Positions 1 through 6,161 of a stretch of 6,370 nt of DNA are shown here, piece by piece. The translations under genes were made by a program, and so were the position numbers. A model generated the notes under the pieces. It was not told the DNA's origin. It made no database searches and saw only the letters and a list, made by a program, of their open reading frames with translations. How positions within the stretch are numbered: the first letter of the stretch is position 1; each line of letters opens with the position of its first letter. This stretch comes from Aurantimonadaceae bacterium (GTDB lineage Bacteria; Pseudomonadota; Alphaproteobacteria; Rhizobiales; Rhizobiaceae): NCBI GenBank assembly GCA_003232595.1, contig QIIJ01000389.1, positions 1 through 6,370 on the forward strand, read 5' to 3'.

Positions 1-1367
1 AAGACAGTGTGGGGTGCGGAAGGATCTTGTTTTTTGAGAACACGGATGATCTTTTCAAGCTCCGCCATCAACTCGCTCTTGTTCTGCAAACGACCGGCTG
101 TATCCATGATCATCACATCACAGCCATCATCCCTGGCTATCTGCCAGGCATCAAACGCAAGGCCTGATGAATCACTGCCAAGGGATCGTGAAATTACCGG
201 TGCGTTGGTTCGATCTCCCCAGATTTTGAGTTGTTCAATGGCTGCTGCCCGAAATGTATCCCCGGCAACCAGCATGCTTGAATAGCCGCCATCATGGAGT
301 TTTTGAGACAATTTGCCTATCGTTGTTGTTTTGCCCGAGCCGTTGACGCCAACAACCAGAATCACATGGGGTTTATGGTCAAGATCAAGTTCGAGCGGTT
401 TGGCAACGGATGATAATACTGCTTCGATTTCTTCTGCCATGATGCTTCGAACATCTTCGTCGGTAACATTTTTGCCCATTCTTTGTTTCGCCAGCGTGTC
501 GACTATATTCGTAGCCGTATCAAAGCCGAGGTCGGCTTGAAGCAGGATGTCCTCAAGGTCCTGCAGGGCAGCGTCATCAAGTTTTTTCTTCGTAAAGACC
601 GCAGCTATATTCTCGTTTAGCTGGCTGGAGGTTCTCGACAGGCCCTGGGACAGGCGTTTGAACCAGGATTTGTTCTCTTCGACTGCCGGCGCATTATCAT
701 CCGTGGAAAAATCGACAGATTTAGTGGTTATGTGAATGCCAGGTTTTTCAGGTTTGTTGAGCGGTACAACATTGGGTGGAGGCAAGTCGGAACCCGCGAC
801 CACCATTTGCGGGTTTTCTGAATTAAGCGTTTCAGATGGTGCATGTCCGGTGGTGTCGCCTGCTTGAATAACTTCTTTCTGATCAAAAAAACTGCTTTCA
901 GTCACTGAAACTGGTTCGGACTCATCGGATTTCTCCGCCGCGTCCAAATTACCTGTACTAACTTTGTCTGTATCGTCACGGAAAGTATCGCGAGTAGCAG
1001 GTTTTTTCTGATCATCGATAATTTCTGCGACCACATCAGCTGTATCCTTTGCAGCTGCCTTTTCGGGGTCCTTCTGTAAAGAGACGTGAGTTGCCTCATC
1101 TTTGCCGCTGTCATGACCGGATGCCGTACTTTGTTTCGGTGGAGAATCGATTTTTTCCTTGATGAACTGAATTTTGTCAACATTAGTGTCTGATGACGTT
1201 TCAGCTTCTGTCGGCAAGGAATTGTCATCATCCGGACCGGATGAGGGTTCCGGTTCTAATTGTTCAGTTGATAGCGGATGGGCAATGGCTTCAGTCTCAA
1301 TTGAAGCCTCTTCCTGCTTCTTGCGCCCGAAGCTGAAAATACGCTTGAAGAACCCCGGCTTCTTCAT
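1..1367 (-). CDS. ftsY: Signal recognition particle receptor FtsY (5' part; runs off the window)
   Basis: FtsY is the membrane-associated SRP-type GTPase that receives Ffh/4.5S RNA-bound ribosomes and hands nascent membrane proteins to SecYEG. The first 455 residues are present; the C-terminal end of the G domain lies beyond position 1. Residues 1-20 (MKKPGFFKRIFSFGRKK...) form a short basic, aromatic segment suited to membrane contact. Residues about 17-230 form a long, Asp/Glu-, Ser- and Pro-rich low-complexity A domain. The NG domain starts near 233 (SWFKRLSQGLSRT). The P-loop GVNGSGKTTT is at 340-349, DTFRAAAIEQL at 370-380 and DTAGR at 422-426, all typical of FtsY. The ATG at 1367 overlaps the stop of the ancestral mtaB frame as ATGA; a GGA about 9 nt upstream is a weak ribosome binding site. 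It is the third gene of the dapF-mtaB-ftsY operon. Identity is certain; only the end is missing. Confidence 0.97.
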   Translation of the reverse strand, partial: MKKPGFFKRIFSFGRKKQEEASIETEAIAHPLSTEQLEPEPSSGPDDDNSLPTEAETSSDTNVDKIQFIKEKIDSPPKQSTASGHDSGKDEATHVSLQKDPEKAAAKDTADVVAEIIDDQKKPATRDTFRDDTDKVSTGNLDAAEKSDESEPVSVTESSFFDQKEVIQAGDTTGHAPSETLNSENPQMVVAGSDLPPPNVVPLNKPEKPGIHITTKSVDFSTDDNAPAVEENKSWFKRLSQGLSRTSSQLNENIAAVFTKKKLDDAALQDLEDILLQADLGFDTATNIVDTLAKQRMGKNVTDEDVRSIMAEEIEAVLSSVAKPLELDLDHKPHVILVVGVNGSGKTTTIGKLSQKLHDGGYSSMLVAGDTFRAAAIEQLKIWGDRTNAPVISRSLGSDSSGLAFDAWQIARDDGCDVMIMDTAGRLQNKSELMAELEKIIRVLKKQDPSAPHTV

Positions 1368-1645
1368 GGGCTTGGTTCCACATCAACCGCGGCTGAAGCA
1401 ACCGTATCAATGGAAATTATCTTGTCTACCTTAACAGGCTCTGTCAGCAAAGATTTAGCATTGTGCCCGTCAATGACAACATCCACAATTTCTCCAATCT
1501 CTCCTGCAACACCTTCAACGGGTGTAAACTGCTGGGTTCTTGCAAACCCGGCCCGTTCAACCAGCACTGATGCTGATTGTCCCCTGCAACGCTCAAGATG
1601 AGCCAGATAGGCACTGTCGCCATGTCTTCTCAGCAGGCCTGCACG
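1364..1645 (-). pseudogene. mtaB: Displaced C-terminal (TRAM) part of mtaB, in another frame
   Basis: Starting at the codon CGT (1645-1643), one base offset from the upstream mtaB frame, 93 codons read RAGLLRRHGDSAYLAHLERC and continue with a stretch containing VLVERAGFARTQQFTPVEG. This is the end of the radical-SAM domain followed by a TRAM-type beta-barrel, as expected for the missing C-terminus of MtaB. The frame closes with TGA at 1366-1364, overlapping the ftsY ATG by ATGA, which marks this as the ancestral mtaB end. There are no stops or other damage in it, so the lesion is recent, artefactual or bypassed. Joined at the frameshift, the two parts give about 449-450 residues. The same frame is open up to 1747, but that upstream part does not look like MtaB. 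Confidence 0.85.
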
Positions 1646-2714
1646 TTTTGATGAGTTTCCGTTCCAGTTGCGGCATTCTTGCAGCCGGTGTGTTTGGGCG
1701 TGGCGAAAAAGGAAAAATATGCAAATATGTAAGCCCGCACTCATCAATCAGCCGCAGGGTATTTTCAAACATCCGGCTGTTTTCTGTTGGAAAGCCGGCA
1801 ATAAGATCTGCACCGAATACCATATCCGAACGCAGATCGCAGATCCGCTGACAAAACTCGATTGTATCTTCACGCAGGTGCCGCCGCTTCATGCGTTTTA
1901 ATATCAGATTATCGCCCGATTGAATCGACAAATGTAAATGAGGCATCAACCTCGGCTGGTGGGTGATAGCCTCCAAAAGCGGCTCGTCAACCTCGATTGA
2001 ATCAATCGACGACAACCGCAACCGTGGCAGGTCGGGCACCCTGTCCAGTATTGCAAGCACAAGTTTTCCAAGCGTTGCCCTGCCGGGAAGGTCGGCACCA
2101 TAAGACGTGATATCAACACCGGTTATCACAACTTCCCGGTGACCGTGATCCACGAGGCGTCGAACCTGATCGACCACATTGCCCATGGGAACCGATCTGG
2201 AATTCCCTCTGCCAAACGGGATGATGCAGAATGTACAGCGATGATCACAACCATTCTGAATCTGCACAAAGGCTCGTACCCGCCCATCGATACTGTCAAC
2301 CATATGGCCTGCGGTCTCGCGAACGCTCATGATATCGTTGACCCGTATTTTTTCAGAATCATTAACGCCGAAATCGGGCAGGGCGCGGTAGTTATGGGCA
2401 TGAAGTTTTTCTTCATTGCCCAGCACCAGATCAACCTCTGCCATATTACCAAATCCGGCTGGGTCTGTTTGTGCCGCACAGCCGCTAACAATTATCCGGG
2501 CACCAGGGTTATTTCTTCGCGCACTGCGAATAGACTGTTTTGCCTGGCGCACCGCCTCAGAAGTAACAGCACAGGTATTAACCAGCACCACACCACCGGC
2601 CAGGTCACCAAGTCCGGCTCGTCCTGCCTGTTGCATCATGACTTCGGATTCATAGGCATTCAGCCGACAGCCGAATGTCTGAACATTAATATTCTTTGAA
2701 ACCGGGTCGCTCAT
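1593..2714 (-). CDS. mtaB: tRNA (N6-threonylcarbamoyladenosine(37)-C2)-methylthiotransferase MtaB, truncated by a frameshift
   Basis: MtaB is a radical-SAM methylthiotransferase that converts t6A37 to ms2t6A37 in tRNAs reading ANN codons. The N-terminal MTTase domain has the three cluster cysteines at C16 (TFGCRLN), C48 (VNTCAVT) and C79 (VSGCAAQ). The radical-SAM motif CDHRCTFC places C156, C160 and C163 on the second 4Fe-4S cluster. I chose the ATG at 2714 because its ATGA overlaps the dapF stop and the protein then begins close to the conserved MTTase core; an in-frame ATG at 2738 would add eight residues and overlap dapF by 28 nt. The protein follows the family through MPQLERKLIK (about residue 356). 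It then reads 17 unrelated residues and stops at 1595-1593, giving 373 aa and lacking the C-terminal TRAM domain, which is found in another frame immediately downstream. The product could retain its catalytic core but would probably bind tRNA poorly, if the frameshift is real. Confidence 0.9.
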   Translation of the reverse strand: MSDPVSKNINVQTFGCRLNAYESEVMMQQAGRAGLGDLAGGVVLVNTCAVTSEAVRQAKQSIRSARRNNPGARIIVSGCAAQTDPAGFGNMAEVDLVLGNEEKLHAHNYRALPDFGVNDSEKIRVNDIMSVRETAGHMVDSIDGRVRAFVQIQNGCDHRCTFCIIPFGRGNSRSVPMGNVVDQVRRLVDHGHREVVITGVDITSYGADLPGRATLGKLVLAILDRVPDLPRLRLSSIDSIEVDEPLLEAITHQPRLMPHLHLSIQSGDNLILKRMKRRHLREDTIEFCQRICDLRSDMVFGADLIAGFPTENSRMFENTLRLIDECGLTYLHIFPFSPRPNTPAARMPQLERKLIKTCRPAEKTWRQCLSGSS

Positions 2715-3592
2715 GAAGCCGCAGCACTTTTTGTCCATGCGCCGTTCTGCGGATCAAGCATACCGGCAAATTCATATTCAACCGGTCCGCTCATCAATAC
2801 AGAATTGTCTTTTCGCCACTCAATCTGCAGATCACCGCCCGGGGTGGTCACAGCAACATTCCTGCCCGTCCGTCCGGTTCGCACTGCATTTACCACGGTC
2901 GCACAGGCACCCGAGCCGCAAGCACTCGTGATGCCAGCGCCCCGCTCCCAGGTTCGAATAGTCACGGTCCTGTCCGATGTAACCCGGGCAATCGTAATAT
3001 TGGCCCGATCAGGAAAAATCGGATGGTTCTCCAGCAAGGGCCCAAAACGGTCCAGCTCATAGGACCACACATCATCTTCTACCCAGAATACCGCATGGGG
3101 ATTACCGATATTGGTAACGGAAGGTGTATGCAGCACCGGATTGTCGATCGGCCCGACCTGTAATTCAATTGTCCGAGTATCAGCAAACTCCTCAGCCAGT
3201 GGAATATCTTCCCAATCAAACCGCGGAATACCCATATTCACACTTATTGAGCTGTCGTCCTGATGCCAGGCCTCAACAATCCCGCCGTCAGTTTCAAACA
3301 GATAAGCATCCTTTGCCAGCTCCCTTTGCAGCCAGGAAACAACACACCGTGTACCATTACCGCAGGATTCCGCATCACTTCCATCTGAATTCAAAATATG
3401 GATGAATGCATCGGCGCGGCTATTGTTCGGTGTATGGAGAGCCATGATCTGGTCAAAAGAGGTTTCAGGGTCATCGGCCAGAGCCAAAGCGGCACGAGGC
3501 TGAATTCTATCCGCACGCCCGCGCATATCCGCAACGATTATCTCATTGCCAAGCCCGTTCATTTTTACAAAGTTGATCTGGTTCTCGGTCAT
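2711..3592 (-). CDS. dapF: Diaminopimelate epimerase DapF
   Basis: DapF interconverts LL- and meso-diaminopimelate in the cytoplasm by a cofactor-independent two-base mechanism, supplying meso-DAP for peptidoglycan and for lysine. The 293-residue protein has the family's usual length. It shows the N-terminal signature FVKMNGLGNE (8-17), HTPNNSRADAF (53-63), the first catalytic cysteine C77 in ESCGNGTR, GNPHAVFWVEDD (163-174), ERGAGITSACGSG with the second catalytic cysteine C225, and a C-terminal SGPVEYEFAG. The ATG at 3592 is preferred because the strand just before KMNGLGNE is part of the conserved fold; no good ribosome binding site is visible before it. It is the first gene after a 141 nt gap following parB and probably opens the dapF-mtaB-ftsY operon. 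Its stop overlaps the mtaB ATG (ATGA). No residues look damaged. Confidence 0.97.
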   Translation of the reverse strand: MTENQINFVKMNGLGNEIIVADMRGRADRIQPRAALALADDPETSFDQIMALHTPNNSRADAFIHILNSDGSDAESCGNGTRCVVSWLQRELAKDAYLFETDGGIVEAWHQDDSSISVNMGIPRFDWEDIPLAEEFADTRTIELQVGPIDNPVLHTPSVTNIGNPHAVFWVEDDVWSYELDRFGPLLENHPIFPDRANITIARVTSDRTVTIRTWERGAGITSACGSGACATVVNAVRTGRTGRNVAVTTPGGDLQIEWRKDNSVLMSGPVEYEFAGMLDPQNGAWTKSAAAS

Positions 3593-3683
3593 GGGATTGA
3601 AGGTGATTAGCCCGGCTGTTTGTCATCTTTGCCCTATATGGCGTATCAGATGTAAAATTACCAGCGCGTCGCGACTACATTGG

Positions 3684-3697
3684 ATTTCAACAGAAAT
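3684..3697 (-). repeat. Small AT-rich hairpin in the parB-dapF gap
   Basis: On the minus strand ATTTC-TGTT-GAAAT forms a perfect 5 bp stem with a four-base loop. It lies just downstream (in the direction of transcription) of the larger inverted repeat that follows parB. The stem is AT-rich, so it would be weak alone, and its significance is uncertain. Confidence 0.25.
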
Positions 3698-3698
3698 T

Positions 3699-3724
3699 GA
3701 ATGCTATTTCAGATATCAGCATTC
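3699..3724 (-). repeat. Inverted repeat just after the parB stop; possible weak terminator or 3'-end hairpin
   Basis: Arms GAATGCT (3724-3718) and AGCATTC (3705-3699) are perfectly complementary over 7 bp, with a G·U pair possible at the loop end. They begin 10 nt after the parB stop codon. The stem is only moderately GC-rich and is followed by AATTTCTGTT rather than a U tract, so it is not a textbook intrinsic terminator. It could mark the parB mRNA 3' end or be chance. The rest of the 141 nt gap (3593-3733) shows no gene and no promoter I would defend, although dapF presumably needs one here if it is not read through from parB. Confidence 0.4.
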
Positions 3725-3733
3725 GGGCGGTTG

Positions 3734-4618
3734 TTATTTCTGCAACCGGCGACAAATATCATCCAGCTGTTCCAGTGATTTATAGGCGATACGAATGTCT
3801 CCGGCACCATTTGGCTTGTAGGATATCGCGACTTTCAGACCCAGCAAGTCTCCCAGACTGCGTTCAAGTGCCAAAGTGTCTGCATCTTTTTCTACCGGGC
3901 CAGACAGCTTTTTTTGGATGGTATTTGCATCACTTGCCGGTTGCATCAGCGCTTCAACCTGCCGAACAGACAGCCCGTCCCTGACAATCCTGTTTGCCAG
4001 TTCTTCGGAATTTTCAGACGTAACCAACGCACGTGCGTGACCGGCCGACAGACTGCCGGCCGACACCATTGCCCGCACACTTTCAGGGAGCTTAAGAAGC
4101 CGCAATGTATTTGCCACGTGACTGCGACTCTTGCCGATTATCCGCGCCAGATCGGCCTGCGAATAGGTATATTCCTCAATGAGTTGGCTATAGCCAAGCG
4201 CCTCTTCAATCGCATTGAGATCAGCCCTTTGAACGTTTTCAACAATCGCAATTTCAAGCGCCTGGCGATCCTCCACCTCTCGAACCAATATCGGTATTTG
4301 ATGAAGCCCTGCCAGTTGGGCTGCCCGCCAGCGACGCTCTCCGGCAATTAATTCATATTTACATTGTTCAGCCCCGGTAATCGGGCGCACCAGAACGGGC
4401 TGAACAATACCGTGCTCCCTGATCGAGTTGGACAAATCGCGCAGCTCATCTTCGCCAAAATGTCGGCGTGGATTATTAGGATTTGCCCGTATCAGTTCAA
4501 CAGCGACATTGTTGTCTGCGTCGGGCGCAACAGTATCAATCGCCACTGGTTTGTCCATTTCACCAATAAGTGCTGCCAAACCCCGACCAAGACGGTTTTT
4601 AGAACTTTCATCGGCCAT
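3734..4618 (-). CDS. parB: Chromosome-partitioning protein ParB (parS-binding CTPase)
   Basis: ParB binds parS, uses CTP to load as a sliding clamp around it, and is moved by the ParA ATPase to segregate origins. From the ATG at 4618 the protein has 294 residues. The ParA-interacting N-terminal box LGRGLAALIGE is at 10-20. The N-terminal CTP-binding domain has NPRRHF (49-54), GERRWRAA (93-100) and ENVQRADLN (127-135). The parS-reading helix-turn-helix region is YSQADLARIIGKSRSHVANT at about 152-171, followed by GHARAL (193-198). Residues about 245-294 are the C-terminal dimerisation domain. The in-frame TTG at 4627 is rejected as start because the GGAG site would be 1 nt from it, against 10 nt from the ATG. 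parA lies 71 nt upstream, and a parS site lies inside rsmG two genes upstream. Confidence 0.96.
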   Translation of the reverse strand: MADESSKNRLGRGLAALIGEMDKPVAIDTVAPDADNNVAVELIRANPNNPRRHFGEDELRDLSNSIREHGIVQPVLVRPITGAEQCKYELIAGERRWRAAQLAGLHQIPILVREVEDRQALEIAIVENVQRADLNAIEEALGYSQLIEEYTYSQADLARIIGKSRSHVANTLRLLKLPESVRAMVSAGSLSAGHARALVTSENSEELANRIVRDGLSVRQVEALMQPASDANTIQKKLSGPVEKDADTLALERSLGDLLGLKVAISYKPNGAGDIRIAYKSLEQLDDICRRLQK

Positions 4619-4628
4619 TGCTTGCAAT

Positions 4629-4632
4629 CTCC
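4629..4632 (-). promoter_or_regulatory. parB ribosome binding site
   Basis: GGAG lies 10 nt before the ATG at 4618 and 1 nt before the alternative TTG at 4627, so it decides for the ATG. Confidence 0.6.
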
Positions 4633-4668
4633 ATTAATTTATTTGTTGGTGGGGCAGAAACTGCGCTG

Positions 4669-4674
4669 ATTATA
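4669..4674 (-). promoter_or_regulatory. Candidate -10 element of an internal parB promoter
   Basis: The parA-parB gap contains a perfect TATAAT on the minus strand, about 50 nt before the parB ATG. The hexamer at the correct -35 distance (CTGCAT, 17 nt spacer, in the end of parA) matches TTGACA poorly, and there is no TGn extension. This could give extra parB transcription independent of rsmG-parA, or be chance in AT-rich spacer. Confidence 0.3.
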
Positions 4675-4689
4675 TCGCATACGAATCAA

Positions 4690-5502
4690 TTATGCAGCCC
4701 TCAGTATTTTTTCCCGCTGAATAACTTCGGATGCCAGATTTAGATAGGCCTGGCTGCCGGAACAATTTATATCGTACAGCAGCGCAGGCTTTCCATAGGA
4801 CGGCGCTTCTGACACCCGTACGTTTCGGGGAATAACCGTTTTATATACCGTTTCTCCCATAACATCCCGGACATCGCTGATGACCTGATTTGCCAGGTTG
4901 TTCCGCTTGTCATACATGGTTAAAACAATGCCGTGTATGGTTAATCCAGGGTTAATCGAGTTTTGTACCTGCTCAACAGTATCAAGGAGTTGACTAAGCC
5001 CCTCAAGTGCAAAAAACTCACACTGCAGCGGTACCAGCACAGCCTGAGCTGCCACCATTGAATTTAGTGTAAGCAGGTTGAGTGATGGCGGGCAGTCGAT
5101 CAGGATATAGTCGAATCGCATTGTAGAATCTGGCGCATGCGCACTCCGGTCAAATACTTTTTTAAGCCGAAAAGCTCTGTCTGGCAGGTTGGATATTTCC
5201 AGCTCAAGCCCCAACAGATCCATCGTTGAAGGGGCTATTTTCAACCGGGGTACTGCTGTTGGGATGCAAACATCTTCCAGGCTGGCATCGCCAGTCAGCA
5301 GATCATAGGTTGATTTCTTTCTTTCTTCCCTGGCTATTCCCAATCCTGTGCTGGCGTTTCCTTGCGGGTCAATATCAACCAGCAAAACCTCTTCACCAAT
5401 AGCCGCCAGGGCGGTGGCAAGATTAATTGCCGTTGTCGTCTTGCCAACCCCTCCTTTTTGATTGGCAATTGTTATGATTCTCGGCTTCGCATTACTCGAC
5501 AT
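4690..5502 (-). CDS. parA: Chromosome-partitioning ATPase ParA
   Basis: ParA is a nucleoid-binding, dimerising ATPase; ParB stimulates its hydrolysis, and the resulting gradient pulls ParB-parS complexes apart. The 270-residue protein begins almost directly with the deviant Walker A motif KGGVGKTT (16-23), containing the signature Lys16 and the catalytic-loop Lys21. Walker A' is LLVDIDPQGN (40-49) and Walker B is YILIDCPPSL (132-141). The switch-like stretch VPLQCEFFALEGLSQLL at about 157-173 and RNVRVSEAPSYGKP at 226-239 are typical of chromosomal (Soj-type) ParA. There is no N-terminal DNA-binding extension as in plasmid type Ia ParA. The ATG at 5502 follows GGATAAC and lies 44 nt after the rsmG stop, so rsmG, parA and probably parB are co-transcribed. 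Confidence 0.97.
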   Translation of the reverse strand: MSSNAKPRIITIANQKGGVGKTTTAINLATALAAIGEEVLLVDIDPQGNASTGLGIAREERKKSTYDLLTGDASLEDVCIPTAVPRLKIAPSTMDLLGLELEISNLPDRAFRLKKVFDRSAHAPDSTMRFDYILIDCPPSLNLLTLNSMVAAQAVLVPLQCEFFALEGLSQLLDTVEQVQNSINPGLTIHGIVLTMYDKRNNLANQVISDVRDVMGETVYKTVIPRNVRVSEAPSYGKPALLYDINCSGSQAYLNLASEVIQREKILRAA

Positions 5503-5546
5503 ATCTGTTATCCAGCCAGGTTGTTTTGCATGTTGATGCCAGTGGA

Positions 5547-6161
5547 TCAGCTTCGACGTTGAAGGCCTGAAACCTCAAGGACGACAGAATCTTGATTGAC
5601 AGCACTTTTATGTTCTATCAAATCAAACCGCCATTTGTCATGTGTTTCTTCCAGTTCACGGCAATAATTGCGCCCTTTGTGAAATAAACCGGTGGATCGA
5701 TTGCCCAACCATGGTTCGCAAAGCTCAAACAGCTCATCTAGAGACATAACCGCCCTTGCACAAACCATCTCCTCGGTGCTGTTGTTGGTTTTGATAAAGT
5801 TTTCCGCACGGACGGGAAAAACCTCCGCACACGCACCTGTTTCCCGAATGACCGTTCTTAAAAAGGCACATTTCTTGTTGTTGCTTTCAATCAGGCGCAC
5901 ATTTGCCTCTTGTTTGTCAGCAAGAACAATTGCAAGCACCAAGCCCGGAAACCCGGCACCCGCACCAATATCCGTCCATTGATATTTATCTGGCATAATC
6001 GCAATACATTGAAGACTGTCTGCAATATGCCTGGTCCAGAAATCGGCCAAAGTGGAAGAGGAAATTGTCTTTTGTTGCCATCGCAACAATAGCTGATGAT
6101 AGATATCCAGGCGTTTTAAAGTTTCACGTGAAACACCTAATTGCTGTCGCAACGTGTTCAA
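5547..6161 (-). CDS. rsmG: 16S rRNA (guanine527-N7)-methyltransferase RsmG (GidB)
   Basis: RsmG methylates G527 of 16S rRNA in the 30S subunit using S-adenosylmethionine; its loss is known to give low-level streptomycin resistance. The 204-residue length is normal. The SAM loop is DIGAGAGFPG (64-73), the acidic strand end is RLIES (89-93), and the conserved CARA (134-137) and FHKGR (160-164) motifs are present, as is TRHIADS (43-49). The start is TTG at 6161, whose TTGA overlaps the mnmG stop; AAGG lies 8 nt upstream and no in-frame ATG precedes Met56. Codons for GVSRET (9-14) are formed by a parS site. An oddity is that the usual WNxxxNLxS-like motif reads WQQKTISSS (28-36), apparently lacking the conserved Asn-Leu and about two residues shorter than relatives I recall. 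Confidence 0.95.
   Translation of the reverse strand: MNTLRQQLGVSRETLKRLDIYHQLLLRWQQKTISSSTLADFWTRHIADSLQCIAIMPDKYQWTDIGAGAGFPGLVLAIVLADKQEANVRLIESNNKKCAFLRTVIRETGACAEVFPVRAENFIKTNNSTEEMVCARAVMSLDELFELCEPWLGNRSTGLFHKGRNYCRELEETHDKWRFDLIEHKSAVNQDSVVLEVSGLQRRS
6120..6135. promoter_or_regulatory. parS, ParB-binding centromere-like site inside rsmG
   Basis: AGTTTCACGTGAAACA on the plus strand matches the conserved bacterial parS palindrome TGTTTCACGTGAAACA at 15 of 16 positions and contains the perfect 14 bp palindrome GTTTCACGTGAAAC (6121-6134). It lies in the first codons of rsmG, roughly 620 bp upstream of the parA start. ParB from the gene at 3734-4618 should bind it. It is the only site of this quality I found in the window. 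Confidence 0.93.

Noticed and set aside
902..1231. Minus-strand open frame of 109 codons in another frame within the ftsY A-domain region
   Set aside because: The overlapping ftsY frame is continuous and leads into the P-loop; this frame is low-complexity and has no recognisable signature.
1640..1655. Programmed frameshifting in mtaB
   Set aside because: The junction requires a +1 (or -2) shift at AAA ACG, with no recognised slippery stop context or stimulatory structure; mutation or sequencing error is more likely.
2139..2699. Plus-strand open frame of 186 codons opposite mtaB
   Set aside because: It lies antisense to the well-supported MTTase and radical-SAM domains, and its product resembles no family I know; it is a shadow.
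2714..2738. Upstream ATG for mtaB adding eight residues
   Set aside because: The ATG at 2714 gives an ATGA overlap with the dapF stop and begins close to the conserved MTTase core.
3668..3675. GTCGCGAC palindrome in the parB-dapF gap
   Set aside because: Eight bases with no second copy and no known match; too short to call an operator.
4027..4038. Perfect 12 bp palindrome ACGCACGTGCGT with a parS-like CACGTG core inside parB
   Set aside because: It encodes the conserved ParB motif GHARAL, and the flanks do not match parS beyond the core, so coding constraint explains it.
4115..4120. Another CACGTG core in parB
   Set aside because: Only about half of the parS consensus matches; a six-base core is expected by chance about once or twice in a window of this length.
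5503..5546. Possible origin elements (DnaA boxes) near rsmG-parA
   Set aside because: TTATCCAG at about 5508 is a poor match to TTATNCACA and is isolated; I found no cluster of boxes anywhere in the window.
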